Shown here piece after piece: positions 18,354 to 27,552 of a DNA stretch of 64,000 bases. The stretch's first letter is position 1; every line of letters starts with the position of its first letter. The DNA comes from Anaerocolumna cellulosilytica. GTDB lineage: Bacteria; Bacillota; Clostridia; Lachnospirales; Lachnospiraceae. The stretch spans positions 4,645,501 through 4,709,500 of the forward strand of contig NZ_AP023367.1 in assembly GCF_014218335.1 (NCBI RefSeq). Reading direction: 5' to 3'. The translations under genes were made by a program, and so were the position numbers. The notes under the pieces were generated by a model. It was not told the origin of the DNA. It searched no databases and saw only the letters and a list, made by a program, of their open reading frames with translations.

Positions 18354-19823
18354 CTAAACCTCTTGCTGTTCTAACATAGGAATTGTCTGAGTGGCAGTTC
18401 CTCTCATCTCAATCACAGGAACTCCTTTCTTTTCGATATATTCTCTAGTTATAGTTACCTTGCCAATATTCTCATCTTTTGGTATCTCGTACATAATATC
18501 TAACATAAATTCTTCAATGATAGCTCGCAACGCTCTTGCACCGGTTTTCTTTTCCAATGCTTTTTCTGCAATTGCTTCTAAGGCACCGTCATCAAATTCT
18601 AATAGTACCTCATCTAACAGGAGCAGCTTTTTATATTGCTTTAAGATAGCATTTTTAGGTTCTTTTAGAACCTTAACTAACATCTCCTTCGTTAAACCTT
18701 CCAAGGTGAAGATAATAGGTAATCTTCCGATAAATTCTGGAATCATACCAAATTCTCTTAAATCCTCTACTGCCACTTTTTGCAGTAAATTTGGATCATT
18801 GTCATACTTATCCTTTAAGTCGGCACTAAAACCGATGGAAGATTGTTTATTCAATCTGGTCTTAATAATCTGATCCAGGTCAGGGAATGCACCACCGCAA
18901 ATAAACAGGATATTTTTTGTGTTTATGGTAGTCATAGGAACCATTGCATTTTTACTCGATGCTCCTACTGGCACTTCTATTTCACTGCCTTCTAACAGTT
19001 TTAACATACCCTGCTGAACGGATTCTCCGCTTACATCACGATTATTGGTATTTTTCTTCTTAGCAATCTTATCGATTTCATCAATAAAAATAATACCACG
19101 TTCAGCCTTCTCTACATCATTATCAGCCGCAGCTAATAACTTTGATACAACACTTTCAACATCATCGCCGATATAACCGGCTTCTGTTAAGGAGGTAGCA
19201 TCCGTAATTGCCAATGGAACATTTAATAACCTTGCCAGTGTTTTTACTAAAAAGGTCTTACCGCTTCCTGTTGGCCCTATCATTAACATGTTGGATTTTT
19301 CTATTTCAATATCATCCATTGTATTAGTTGCAACACGCTTATAATGGTTATATACTCCTACCGATATTACTTTTTTAGCATACTCCTGACCTACTACAAA
19401 ATCGTCTAACTGTCCTTTTATAATATGTGGGGAAGGAATATTTTTTATATCTAATACTTTATCTTCTTTTTCCTTATTCTCTTCTGTCTTCTTCTTTTTT
19501 AATTTCTGACTTTTGGGGATATCTTTTTGAAGATTGCTTAAATTCATGAAATTTGGCGGCAATCCCATCATGTCCATATAAGGGCTTCCATTATTTATGG
19601 TATCAAAAGTCTTTTGCATGCAATCAGAACAGATGCAGATATTATTAGGTATTCGAATCATCTTTCCAACTTTGCTTTCAGGCCTTCTGCAGATATAGCA
19701 TACAGACTCATAGTCTTCTTTATCTTTTACATCATTCGTTTTCTTATCTGAAGTTTTATTCTCTAAGGCAGCCTCTTTATTGTCTATTTCTATTTCATGA
19801 GTATCGTCTAATTCATTGCTCAT
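18354..19823 (-). CDS. ClpX-type AAA+ unfoldase (long paralogue)
   Basis: An ATP-dependent unfoldase of the ClpX family, 489 residues against about 420 for ordinary ClpX. An acidic N-terminal extension of about 40 residues precedes the zinc-binding domain (CYICRRPESKVGK ... CICSDCMQ). A charged lysine/glutamate linker at about 110-125 precedes the AAA+ core. Walker A is GPTGSGKTFLVK, the pore loop is GYIGDD and Walker B is IIFIDEIDKIAKK. An IGF tripeptide in NKQSSIGFSADL matches the ClpP-docking loop, so it should pair with ClpP. No clpP or tig lies beside it, unlike the usual clpX locus, so this may be a second ClpX. Its own promoter has a consensus -10. Confidence 0.88.
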   Translation of the reverse strand: MSNELDDTHEIEIDNKEAALENKTSDKKTNDVKDKEDYESVCYICRRPESKVGKMIRIPNNICICSDCMQKTFDTINNGSPYMDMMGLPPNFMNLSNLQKDIPKSQKLKKKKTEENKEKEDKVLDIKNIPSPHIIKGQLDDFVVGQEYAKKVISVGVYNHYKRVATNTMDDIEIEKSNMLMIGPTGSGKTFLVKTLARLLNVPLAITDATSLTEAGYIGDDVESVVSKLLAAADNDVEKAERGIIFIDEIDKIAKKKNTNNRDVSGESVQQGMLKLLEGSEIEVPVGASSKNAMVPMTTINTKNILFICGGAFPDLDQIIKTRLNKQSSIGFSADLKDKYDNDPNLLQKVAVEDLREFGMIPEFIGRLPIIFTLEGLTKEMLVKVLKEPKNAILKQYKKLLLLDEVLLEFDDGALEAIAEKALEKKTGARALRAIIEEFMLDIMYEIPKDENIGKVTITREYIEKKGVPVIEMRGTATQTIPMLEQQEV

Positions 19824-20155
19824 AGTTTTTCTCTCCTTTATCCTGTCACAGGACAGTTTACAGTAAATTACGACTTCTTTCGATTGAGATTTAGGTAGAT
19901 ATCATTATAACGTACCCAATCACTGTATACAATAGTATAATATTTAAATTTTTATAAATAAATCATTTAAATATACTTTATAAATAGATGCTTGGGATAT
20001 TATTTTACCTTATGTTATATTATATTTTATATTATATGGTTTTGTAAAGCAGAAGTGAGGGATGTAATATTTAGTCGAACAAGGACTGGATTCTGACCCC
20101 CTCTCCTTGGTGAATCCATACACTAAGGAATAACTTCCTAATTATATATAAAACC
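19824..20155. other. Intergenic region between the ClpX-like gene and htrA
   Basis: Holds the ClpX-like promoter (19904-19932). A short palindrome, TCCTGTcACAGGA (19841-19853), sits between that promoter and the ribosome binding site and could be an operator or leader hairpin. The AT-rich 19930-20045 stretch shows nothing else recognisable. Confidence 0.5.
19904..19932 (-). promoter_or_regulatory. Predicted promoter of the ClpX-like gene
   Basis: Minus strand TTGTAT (19927-19932), 17-bp spacer, TATAAT (19904-19909). The predicted leader is about 75 nt. Confidence 0.65.
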
Positions 20156-20184
20156 AGAGCTGGCTTTTGGTAAAAGCCAGCTCT
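20150..20184 (-). terminator. Terminator of the htrA gene
   Basis: AGAGCTGGCTTTT and AAAAGCCAGCTCT form a perfect 13-bp stem with a 3-nt loop. On the minus strand GGTTTTATAT follows. Confidence 0.88.
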
Positions 20185-20194
20185 GTTAGAAATT

Positions 20195-21865
20195 TTAATT
20201 CGTCCTTATAGTTTCAGGATAACCACTTAAGGTTACCTTTATTTGCTTTTCTTCAAATTTTCCGTTTATACTTCTCATCACAGTTACAGTAATCTCGGTT
20301 CCAATCCGATAGGATGTTACTTTTTCCTGCAATTGAGTGGTAGCAGTAATTTCTGTGTCATTTACTTTGGTAATAATATCACCTGCTAATATACCTGCCT
20401 TGGCTGCGCTTCCACCTTCTGCCGTTTCTTTAACATAAACACCAATGGGCCAATTGTACATTTCAGCAACTTCTTCAGTAACATCACGAATATATACCCC
20501 CAGATAGCCTTTTTCGTTATCAGCAAGTATTTCTCGGTTCTTTAGCTCTTCTATAATAGGAATGGCTCTGGATATAGGAATAGCAAATCCCATACCTTCC
20601 ACCTCACTGGAAGCATATTTAACTGTATTAATACCTATAACCTCACCTTTTAAGTTCAGTAAAGCACCACCGCTATTACCAGGATTAATCGCTGCGTCAG
20701 TCTGAAGCAATACCATGGTTTTGTCATCTAATTTTACTTCACGGTCTTTTGCGCTGATATAACCCACGGTGGTGGATTGCCCATACCCTAACGCATTACC
20801 AATGGCAATCGCCATTTCACCAACTTTAATATTCTCAGAGTCTCCCAATTTTGCAATTTGTATGGATTTTTGTGTGTCCGCATCAATATCTGCAAGTTTA
20901 ATTGATATTACTGCTAAATCTGCGGTAGCATCTGTCCCTTTAATAATTGCTTCTGCATCATTTCCGTCAGCGAATTTTACAGTGATTGGATCTGCTCCCT
21001 CTACCACATGGTTGTTCGTGGCAATCAATAACTCTGTATCGTTCTTACCGACAATAATGCCGGAACCACCTCCCTGAGCCTCTTGATCTGACTGCTGACC
21101 AAACCAGTCATAGTAGGATTGAGTATAAGTAGTGGTTATTGTAACAATAGACGGCATTGTTTCCTGAATCACATTTGTTACATCTGTCTTGGGTTCAATT
21201 ATATTCTGTGAAACAGTTGTTGCAGATAATCTCTTATCCTGATCCTTAGGAGGTGTAAACCCCCATACATTTCCGGCAGACCCTCCTATATTAATGTTAA
21301 TCGGAGCTGCATTGGGATTTAACTTATAATAGATATCATTAAAACCGATAAAAACCCCACCGGCAATCAATCCAAATACAACAGCTCCAAAAACTAACTT
21401 TACTGCTTTCCCTGCCAGTCCTTTCTTCTTTGCCTTTACCTGTATCTTATCTGTTTCATTTGACATATTAAAAATATGGCCTTCAATTTTGGATGAATTA
21501 ATAGTCGCTTCCTGTCTTGCACTTTGTTGCCCGGTACCCTCTTGTTGTATATCATTATCATCCTCTTGTTTCATATCATCTTCATGTCCGTTGGTAGAAG
21601 CAACAATTTGTTCAGCCCAAAAACTGTAAGCAGGTGTGGTTTCACCAATTTTATCAAAGGGATTCGTATACTTTCTATTATCTGTATCTTGCTTGTACGT
21701 ATCCATAGAATCTATATCTTTCTTGTGTGCATCTTTATTGTCTCTATCTTTTTTATCAGTGTCTGCTCCTGTAACCTCCTCACCTGACTGAGAACTGCCA
21801 AATTTATCTGTATTTATATTTGTTTCAGAATTTTCCTGTTCTTTTTTAAAAAAATCATCTGACAT
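20195..21865 (-). CDS. HtrA/DegP-type membrane serine protease
   Basis: A trypsin-like protease of the HtrA family that degrades misfolded proteins at the outer face of the membrane. The 556-residue product has a long hydrophilic N-terminal cytoplasmic region of about 150 residues, rich in Asp and Lys. One transmembrane helix follows (about 155-177), then the protease domain and one PDZ domain near the C-terminus (GYLGVYIRDV ... AGILAGDIITKVN). The catalytic triad is visible: His in ATNNHVVEGA, Asp in ADLAVISI and Ser in NPGNSGGALL. The start is ATG 21865, with GGAG 7 bp upstream; a TTG two codons earlier is less likely. It is monocistronic with an extended -10 promoter. Confidence 0.93.
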   Translation of the reverse strand: MSDDFFKKEQENSETNINTDKFGSSQSGEEVTGADTDKKDRDNKDAHKKDIDSMDTYKQDTDNRKYTNPFDKIGETTPAYSFWAEQIVASTNGHEDDMKQEDDNDIQQEGTGQQSARQEATINSSKIEGHIFNMSNETDKIQVKAKKKGLAGKAVKLVFGAVVFGLIAGGVFIGFNDIYYKLNPNAAPININIGGSAGNVWGFTPPKDQDKRLSATTVSQNIIEPKTDVTNVIQETMPSIVTITTTYTQSYYDWFGQQSDQEAQGGGSGIIVGKNDTELLIATNNHVVEGADPITVKFADGNDAEAIIKGTDATADLAVISIKLADIDADTQKSIQIAKLGDSENIKVGEMAIAIGNALGYGQSTTVGYISAKDREVKLDDKTMVLLQTDAAINPGNSGGALLNLKGEVIGINTVKYASSEVEGMGFAIPISRAIPIIEELKNREILADNEKGYLGVYIRDVTEEVAEMYNWPIGVYVKETAEGGSAAKAGILAGDIITKVNDTEITATTQLQEKVTSYRIGTEITVTVMRSINGKFEEKQIKVTLSGYPETIRTN

Positions 21866-22007
21866 AACCAATCTCCTTTCTATCCGTTACCTATTAAACA
21901 ATTACGGGGGGAATCCTTCTTCTTTATTCCAAGCAAGAGTTTCGCAATTAACTATGTTACCCAATCCTATCATCTTAATAGGAATTAAGGTATTTCTTCC
22001 TTATTAT

Positions 22008-22016
22008 ATTATAACA
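22008..22016 (-). promoter_or_regulatory. Extended -10 promoter of htrA
   Basis: Minus strand TGTTATAAT, an extended -10 with a perfect TATAAT hexamer. The -35 is weak, as is usual for this class. Confidence 0.5.
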
Positions 22017-22261
22017 CAATGTTACCTTTTGGTTTATGGTAATATTGTATCAACAGTTTGTGTTGAGTTTGTGAATTAATTCTAAAATTTTTTTAAATCA
22101 CCTTTTACATTAATACTTAACGGATATAATGATTTTCTTTTCTGATTCGTTGATTGTTTTAGCTCAAAACTAGTAAATCATCCTTAATTCAAAAGGTAAA
22201 GATGTATTAACACTAGGACAAATTCTTAAGAAGAGTCAATAAAATATTAAGAATTTACGTA

Positions 22262-22290
22262 TTGTGGAAAGTGTTTGAATCATGTATTAT
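22262..22290 (+). promoter_or_regulatory. Predicted promoter of the sugar-transferase/LCP unit
   Basis: TTGTGG (22262-22267), 17-bp spacer, TATTAT (22285-22290). Confidence 0.45.
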
Positions 22291-22399
22291 AGTAATGACG
22301 TTTTAAGCCTATACTTAATACATACAATAGATGGCTGTAATTTTGTCAGCTAAGCGATAGTACTATTTGAAAAATGCCTTGTTGGCTATGGTGATGACT

Positions 22400-23818
22400 A
22401 TGATAAGAGATAATCAAAAAATATTAAATCGGATACATGTAATTGTTGATGGTATCCTTTTAGCACTTTCCTATGTTTTTTCCTATTATTTAAGATTTTA
22501 CAGCCCCCTGCGGTACTTTCTGCTGTTTGATGAAAAAGCACGATTTTACCCACTAGTAAAGTATTCAGAAATTTTAATATTTTTAATTCCCGGTTATTTA
22601 ATTATATACTATGCTTGTAATTTGTATACTTCTAAGAGGATACAAAGCCTTCGGGTGGGCTTATGGAACATTATTAAAGCCAACTTTTTTGGAACATTTT
22701 ATTTTACCTTTATTCTGTATGTTACGAACGAGACCCATATTTCCCGTTTTCTGATTTTCGTATTCTTTATAACAAATATTGTTTTTGACACTATATTTCG
22801 TGCTCTCTTATCTTATTCCTTAAGAGCGGCCAGGAAAAAAGGATATAATTTAAAACACATTGTTCTCGTAGGTTACAGTCCGGCTGCTGAAGCTTATATT
22901 GACAGGATTTTAGTAAATCCCCAATGGGGCTACTATATCCACGGTATATTAGATGATACTATGGAACAGGGTACTCAATATAAAAATATAAAGGTGATTG
23001 GAACCATTGATACCTTACTTGAAATACTCCCTCAAAACCGTCTAGACGAAATAGCAATTACATTAAGTATTGATGAATACTCAAAATTAGGACAGATTGT
23101 TGGATTATGTGAAAAATCCGGGGTACATACCAAATTCATTCCTGATTATCAAAACTTTTTCCCGACAGTGCCTTATACAGAAGACTTAGACGGACTCCCT
23201 GTTATTAATATTCGTAACGTTCCTTTAAGTAATACCTTTAACCGGGTTGTAAAACGTATTGTTGATATTTTTGGTTTTTTTGCTTCATTATTGGTGTTTG
23301 GAATACCAATGATAGTGGTGGCGATTATTATTAAATGTACTTCTCCCGGCCCGATTATTTTTACACAAGTCAGAATCGGAAGGCATAATAAAGAATTTAA
23401 GATGTATAAGTTTCGCTCCATGGAAGTTCAGTCTGAATTAAAGGAAAAGAAAGCATGGACAACCTTTAATGACCCCAGGGTAACCAAAATTGGAAAATTC
23501 ATTCGCAAAACCAGTATTGACGAGCTCCCTCAACTTTTCAATGTATTAAAAGGTGAAATGAGCATGGTAGGACCAAGACCGGAACGGCCTTTCTTTGTTG
23601 AAAAATTTAAAGAAGAGATTCCTCGTTATATGATTAAACATCAGGTTCAGCCAGGTCTTACCGGTTGGGCACAAATTAATGGTTTTCGCGGTGATACGTC
23701 CATCCGTAAACGTATTGAATGCGATTTGTATTATATAGAAAACTGGACTCTTGGTCTGGATTTCAAAATCTTATTCTTAACTATATTTAAAGGTTTTATT
23801 AATAAAAATGCTTACTAA
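22400..23818 (+). CDS. Polyprenyl-phosphate sugar-1-phosphate transferase (WbaP/CpsE type)
   Basis: An initiating glycosyltransferase that moves a sugar-1-phosphate onto undecaprenyl phosphate in the membrane, starting exopolysaccharide or wall glycopolymer repeat units. Four N-terminal transmembrane helices (about residues 10-130) are followed by a CoA-binding-like domain (HIVLVGYSPAAEAYIDRI). One further helix (about 265-290) leads into the catalytic domain. Catalytic motifs are KFRSM, DELPQLFNVLKGEMSMVGPRPERP, and PGLTGWAQINGFRGDT. About 472 residues is normal for the family. ATG 22400 (MIRDNQKILNR) is taken as the start because relatives begin there; in-frame upstream codons from 22367 lack a better ribosome site. 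It is followed by an LCP gene. Confidence 0.9.
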   Translation: MIRDNQKILNRIHVIVDGILLALSYVFSYYLRFYSPLRYFLLFDEKARFYPLVKYSEILIFLIPGYLIIYYACNLYTSKRIQSLRVGLWNIIKANFFGTFYFTFILYVTNETHISRFLIFVFFITNIVFDTIFRALLSYSLRAARKKGYNLKHIVLVGYSPAAEAYIDRILVNPQWGYYIHGILDDTMEQGTQYKNIKVIGTIDTLLEILPQNRLDEIAITLSIDEYSKLGQIVGLCEKSGVHTKFIPDYQNFFPTVPYTEDLDGLPVINIRNVPLSNTFNRVVKRIVDIFGFFASLLVFGIPMIVVAIIIKCTSPGPIIFTQVRIGRHNKEFKMYKFRSMEVQSELKEKKAWTTFNDPRVTKIGKFIRKTSIDELPQLFNVLKGEMSMVGPRPERPFFVEKFKEEIPRYMIKHQVQPGLTGWAQINGFRGDTSIRKRIECDLYYIENWTLGLDFKILFLTIFKGFINKNAY

Positions 23819-23893
23819 TTTTTGCCTCACAATGTAGTGTGGGGCAAATCTATTTTAAAATTTATTACACTTTTATAGAAAGGCTGGTTGCAT

Positions 23894-24919
23894 ATGTCCC
23901 AAAAAAGAAAGAAAAAAAGATTAAAAACGAAGGTATTATTATTTATAGACTTATTACTGCTTTGTATTGTAATAGGCATTGGTTATTTTGTATATATTAC
24001 AAATAAAGCGCAGGTTGATAAATCCGGAGATGATTCCATTGTCACAAACAATCCGGATAACAGCGATTTAGAAGGCTACCGTAACATTGCCATATTTGGA
24101 GTGGACTCCAGGCAAAATGCATTAGAGAAATCTACCCATACAGACACCATAATTATTGCTAGCATTAACCGAAAAACAAAGGATGTAAAGTTAGCTTCCA
24201 TATTCCGTGATACCTATGTAGATATACCTGATTATGGTTTTGACAAGATTAATGCAGCTTACTTTAAAGGCGGTTATCCATTGGCTTTAAATACTATCAA
24301 TACAAACTTTGACTTAGATGTTAAGGAATTTGTTACTGTTAATTTTAATGCACTCTGTAATGTCATAGATTTACTAGGCGGTATTACACTGGATATCACC
24401 GATGCTGAGTTAAAATACGTCAATGGTTATACCAAGGAACTAAACCAGATTAATGGTACTGATGTAGGAAAACTTAAGTCCGCCGGAACTCAAGTGGTAA
24501 ATGGTACACATGCTACCGCTTATGCTCGAATCCGTTATACAAAAGGCGGGGATTTTAAACGTGCCGAACGTCAGAGAATTGTCGTTGAAAAAATTCTTGA
24601 GAAAGCAAAATCCGCTGACATTAAAACAATTAACGCTATAATAGATGAAATATTTCCTCAGATTTATACCAACTTAGATTCTTTGAAAATGCTTGACCTT
24701 GCAAAGGATATTTTATCCTATGACATTGTAGACCAAATTGGATTTCCGTTCGAAAATAGGGCAGATTATTATAAGAAAATATCTTACGTATTTCCCCTTG
24801 ACTTATCTGCCAATGTTACAGAACTACACAACTGGTTATTTGATACTACCGATTATACTCCAACCGACAAAGTAAGAGAAATCAGCGATAAAATAAAAGC
24901 TATAACAGATGGTTTCTAA
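23894..24919 (+). CDS. LytR-CpsA-Psr (LCP) family glycopolymer ligase
   Basis: LCP proteins attach teichoic acids, capsules or other lipid-linked polymers to peptidoglycan outside the membrane. The product has about 341 residues: a basic N-terminal cytoplasmic tail, one transmembrane helix (about 13-37), then an extracellular LCP domain. Conserved features are NIAIFGVDSR, THTDTIIIASINRKTKDVKLASIFRDTYVDIP (with the pyrophosphate-binding arginine) and ATAYARIRYTKGGDFKRAERQR. ATG 23894 is preferred over the TTG two codons upstream. It lies 75 bp after the initiating sugar transferase, and a CDP-glycerol cluster is convergent to it. This supports a shared role in wall glycopolymer assembly. Confidence 0.92.
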   Translation: MSQKRKKKRLKTKVLLFIDLLLLCIVIGIGYFVYITNKAQVDKSGDDSIVTNNPDNSDLEGYRNIAIFGVDSRQNALEKSTHTDTIIIASINRKTKDVKLASIFRDTYVDIPDYGFDKINAAYFKGGYPLALNTINTNFDLDVKEFVTVNFNALCNVIDLLGGITLDITDAELKYVNGYTKELNQINGTDVGKLKSAGTQVVNGTHATAYARIRYTKGGDFKRAERQRIVVEKILEKAKSADIKTINAIIDEIFPQIYTNLDSLKMLDLAKDILSYDIVDQIGFPFENRADYYKKISYVFPLDLSANVTELHNWLFDTTDYTPTDKVREISDKIKAITDGF

Positions 24920-24956
24920 GAGGTTGTCTTTAAAAGGCCTCACAGACACATAACAC

Positions 24957-25016
24957 AAAAGATGAGTTTTGAAAGCAACAGGCCTTAACAGCCACACTTT
25001 CAAAGCTCATCTTTTT
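24957..25016. terminator. Bidirectional terminator between LCP and CDP-glycerol genes
   Basis: AAAAGATGAG pairs with CTCATCTTTT, extended by TGAAAG/CTTTCA, with a large loop. T-rich flanks lie on both strands between two convergent genes. Confidence 0.8.
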
Positions 25017-25090
25017 ACTATAAACCCCTCTTTTCCAATGTATTACCCTTGCAAAATTTATATTACCTTCACATTATAAATTCTTCCTGA

Positions 25091-26302
25091 CTACTTACTA
25101 TCTTCAGCCAAAATCCTATATATACGCTCAGCCACTTTTTTTGAAGCATTTCCTTTTTCATAAATCTTAAGCTGCTGTAAAAACATCTCTACTTGTTTTA
25201 GATACTCTTTCTCCTGGAAGGTATTGATCTGCCACAGTAACTCTTCCTGCGAAGCAGCTTTACTATAAGGCAACTCTTTATAATTGAAATAAAAGCCCCT
25301 CTCCTTCTCATAAATTGCCTGATCCAAAGCATATAAAAATACTGGCTTATGCATAAAAGAGAATTCGAACATAACATTGGAATAGTCAGTAATTAAAACA
25401 TCTGCTGCGGCCATTAATTCATATAAATCCCTGTAATGAGACGCATTAATAACCTTATTACTATACGTAATATATTTACTTTGCTCTGCTACTAGGGGAT
25501 GAAGCCGTACTGCTGCTACCCAATTACCGCCAAAGGTCTCCTTTAAGGTGTCCAGTAGTTTGGTATAATTCAGTTCGTAACTGCCAATATTCTGGTCACC
25601 TTCCCGGTAGGTAGGTGCATATATAACAATTCGCTCTTCTGGTTTTATTCCTAAACTCTGCCTTACCTTTTGAAGAACTGTTTCTTTCACGTTTAGTAAA
25701 ATATCATTTCTAGGGCTGCCGCATTCTAAAATTTCACCACCATACCAAAAACTTTTTTTATACATATGGGTACAAAAATTGCTATTTGATACATATAAAT
25801 CTGTCATAGCTGAGTCTCTTTTTGCGTTGGCAACATACTTAACTCCGAGCTTTTCTTCATAATCTTTCTCAATTTTTTTAAGAGCAATTCCCCCATGCCA
25901 GGTTTGAATATAAAACTGTCCTTTTCGCTTTCTGATATAGCTTTCCTTTCGGTTATTGTCCACCCACACTCTGGCTGTGGCAAGGGCAAGTATAGCTGCT
26001 GGAGTGTTTGTTTTAAATACTTTTATTCCTTGGGGAGCACACGCCTGTGACGGATGATTCGTTATAAAAATAATCTCATAAGGCAGCTTTTTATCATTTA
26101 TTTCCTTTTGATGTCTATTAAGCTCTTCCGCCACATACTTAGCATTATCACCAAAGCCCCACACATTGCATAATACAATACGCCTTTTCCTTATGGGAAG
26201 TAAATGAAAAAGACGGAATAAAAATATAATAATCAGATATCTCCCATGCTTTAATAAGGAAAGTAGATTAGCCGGTAAGAAACGTTTTATTTTATTTCTC
26301 AT
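25091..26302 (-). CDS. CDP-glycerol glycerophosphotransferase family protein
   Basis: A TagB/TagF-type enzyme that transfers glycerol phosphate (or a related polyol phosphate) from CDP-glycerol to a growing wall polymer at the inner membrane face. It is 403 residues long. Motifs are FYIQTWHGGIALKKIEKD, VIYAPTYREGDQNIGSY, AVRLHPLVAEQ and ADVLITDYSNVMFEFSFMHKPVFLY, including the His and Asp residues expected of the catalytic centre. A hydrophobic amphipathic N-terminus (residues 1-40) should bind the membrane. It is last in a four-gene set with a glycosyltransferase, a second CDP-glycerol enzyme and tagD, 22 bp behind its neighbour. Whether it is primase or polymerase cannot be said. Confidence 0.9.
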   Translation of the reverse strand: MRNKIKRFLPANLLSLLKHGRYLIIIFLFRLFHLLPIRKRRIVLCNVWGFGDNAKYVAEELNRHQKEINDKKLPYEIIFITNHPSQACAPQGIKVFKTNTPAAILALATARVWVDNNRKESYIRKRKGQFYIQTWHGGIALKKIEKDYEEKLGVKYVANAKRDSAMTDLYVSNSNFCTHMYKKSFWYGGEILECGSPRNDILLNVKETVLQKVRQSLGIKPEERIVIYAPTYREGDQNIGSYELNYTKLLDTLKETFGGNWVAAVRLHPLVAEQSKYITYSNKVINASHYRDLYELMAAADVLITDYSNVMFEFSFMHKPVFLYALDQAIYEKERGFYFNYKELPYSKAASQEELLWQINTFQEKEYLKQVEMFLQQLKIYEKGNASKKVAERIYRILAEDSK

Positions 26303-26324
26303 AAGAATCCTTTCCTTCTCTTAA

Positions 26325-27503
26325 CTATAAAATCCCTTTCAATATATCAGAAAATTGCTTAGCCGTCTTTTCCCAGCTTAAGGTTTCAAGATAACAATAA
26401 GAGGTTTCATGCATCTTCTTAAGTACCTCCGGATGTAATATAGCATCTTTTAGTTTCTTATATAAATCCATAGGGTCCAAAGAAGTTAAAAGAGCGCTGT
26501 TTTCAGGGAAAAAATATGAAAACGTACCATCTTCAAATTCTATTAACGGCAAGCCTGTGGCAAGCATTTCATATGGAATTAAGGAAACATTGCTCATAGA
26601 AGCAACCATCCCGAAATCCGCCTTTTTATATAAAGCCAAAAGTTTTCCTTTAGTCAGCATACCCAGGTTCTCACCAGCTTCCGTATGAAAGCTTTTATCT
26701 TCACCAAAATATTTTACAGATAAAGTTATACCATCCTTTAAAAATTCATCCTTGACCCGTTTAAGCATGTATTGAGTTATACTTGGCAGCCTTTTGCCAT
26801 AGTATTTTAAATATACCGCCAGTACGATTTCTTTTTTCTTCGGATATTCCTGATAGTTTCTGGCAGACAAAGGATATTCTTTTCTCTCATAAGGAAACTC
26901 AACGCAATCCAAGGGAGATACTATATTGCAATTTTTCTCAACCATTTCTTTATTCCAGGAACCAAGACTCACCATATGAAGCCCCTGTTCATACGTTTTT
27001 TGAGCTAGCAAAAACAGTTCTCCAAAAGGATAAAAATAGGGTTCATAATCCTGAAGAAAATACATCTTATACCCTTTCATTCCCTTTGCAAAAGCCACTG
27101 TATCCCAGGAACTTGCTATTACAACATCCGATTTTAGCTTATCCAAATATTTATTGGTATACATCTCACCCTGATAATTACTTAAATTACATCTTGCACA
27201 TTCCTCCATATCAGATTTTGTCTGGTATTTATAAACTACATAACCCACCTGATAACCTAACTTTGATAATTCTGTACCAAGCCTTAAAATAGAGGTTTGT
27301 CCGCCGCTATGCTTAGCCATGCGTTCGATAACGAAGGTTATCTTTTCTATTTTTTCAGGTTTTTTATTTATTACAACTGTTGTATTATAATTCTCTAAAC
27401 GGTAATTCACCATTTTTTTTTCAACAGTTGACTGTATATTATGGTATATTCCCTTACCTTTAATCTTTAGGATACTCTTCCACTTATTTATCATGCCAGA
27501 CAT
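26325..27503 (-). CDS. GT-B fold glycosyltransferase
   Basis: A 392-residue cytoplasmic glycosyltransferase of GT4/WsaF-like character. The N-terminal domain has AKHSGGQTSILRLGTELSKLG (acceptor-side glycine motif). The C-terminal nucleotide-sugar domain has FGMVASMSNVSLIPYEMLATGLPLIEFEDG, equivalent to the conserved E-x7-E region (here SNVSLIPYE). The sequence MYFLQDYEPYFYPFG recalls rhamnosyltransferase-like WsaF enzymes, but the donor sugar is not determinable. It lies between two CDP-glycerol enzymes, so it probably decorates or primes the same polymer. No transmembrane segments are seen. Confidence 0.85.
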   Translation of the reverse strand: MSGMINKWKSILKIKGKGIYHNIQSTVEKKMVNYRLENYNTTVVINKKPEKIEKITFVIERMAKHSGGQTSILRLGTELSKLGYQVGYVVYKYQTKSDMEECARCNLSNYQGEMYTNKYLDKLKSDVVIASSWDTVAFAKGMKGYKMYFLQDYEPYFYPFGELFLLAQKTYEQGLHMVSLGSWNKEMVEKNCNIVSPLDCVEFPYERKEYPLSARNYQEYPKKKEIVLAVYLKYYGKRLPSITQYMLKRVKDEFLKDGITLSVKYFGEDKSFHTEAGENLGMLTKGKLLALYKKADFGMVASMSNVSLIPYEMLATGLPLIEFEDGTFSYFFPENSALLTSLDPMDLYKKLKDAILHPEVLKKMHETSYCYLETLSWEKTAKQFSDILKGIL

Positions 27504-27552
27504 TCTCCTTTTCCACCTTATGTTTAGTTCATATAGCAGGATGACTGCATTC

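Larger units (their letters stand above)
21866..22399. other. Divergent intergenic region, htrA / sugar transferase
   Basis: About 530 bp of AT-rich DNA without a convincing gene. It holds an extended -10 for htrA on the minus strand (22008-22016) and a promoter for the plus-strand sugar transferase (22262-22290). A long leader of about 100 nt precedes the latter gene. Nothing else was recognised. Confidence 0.5.
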
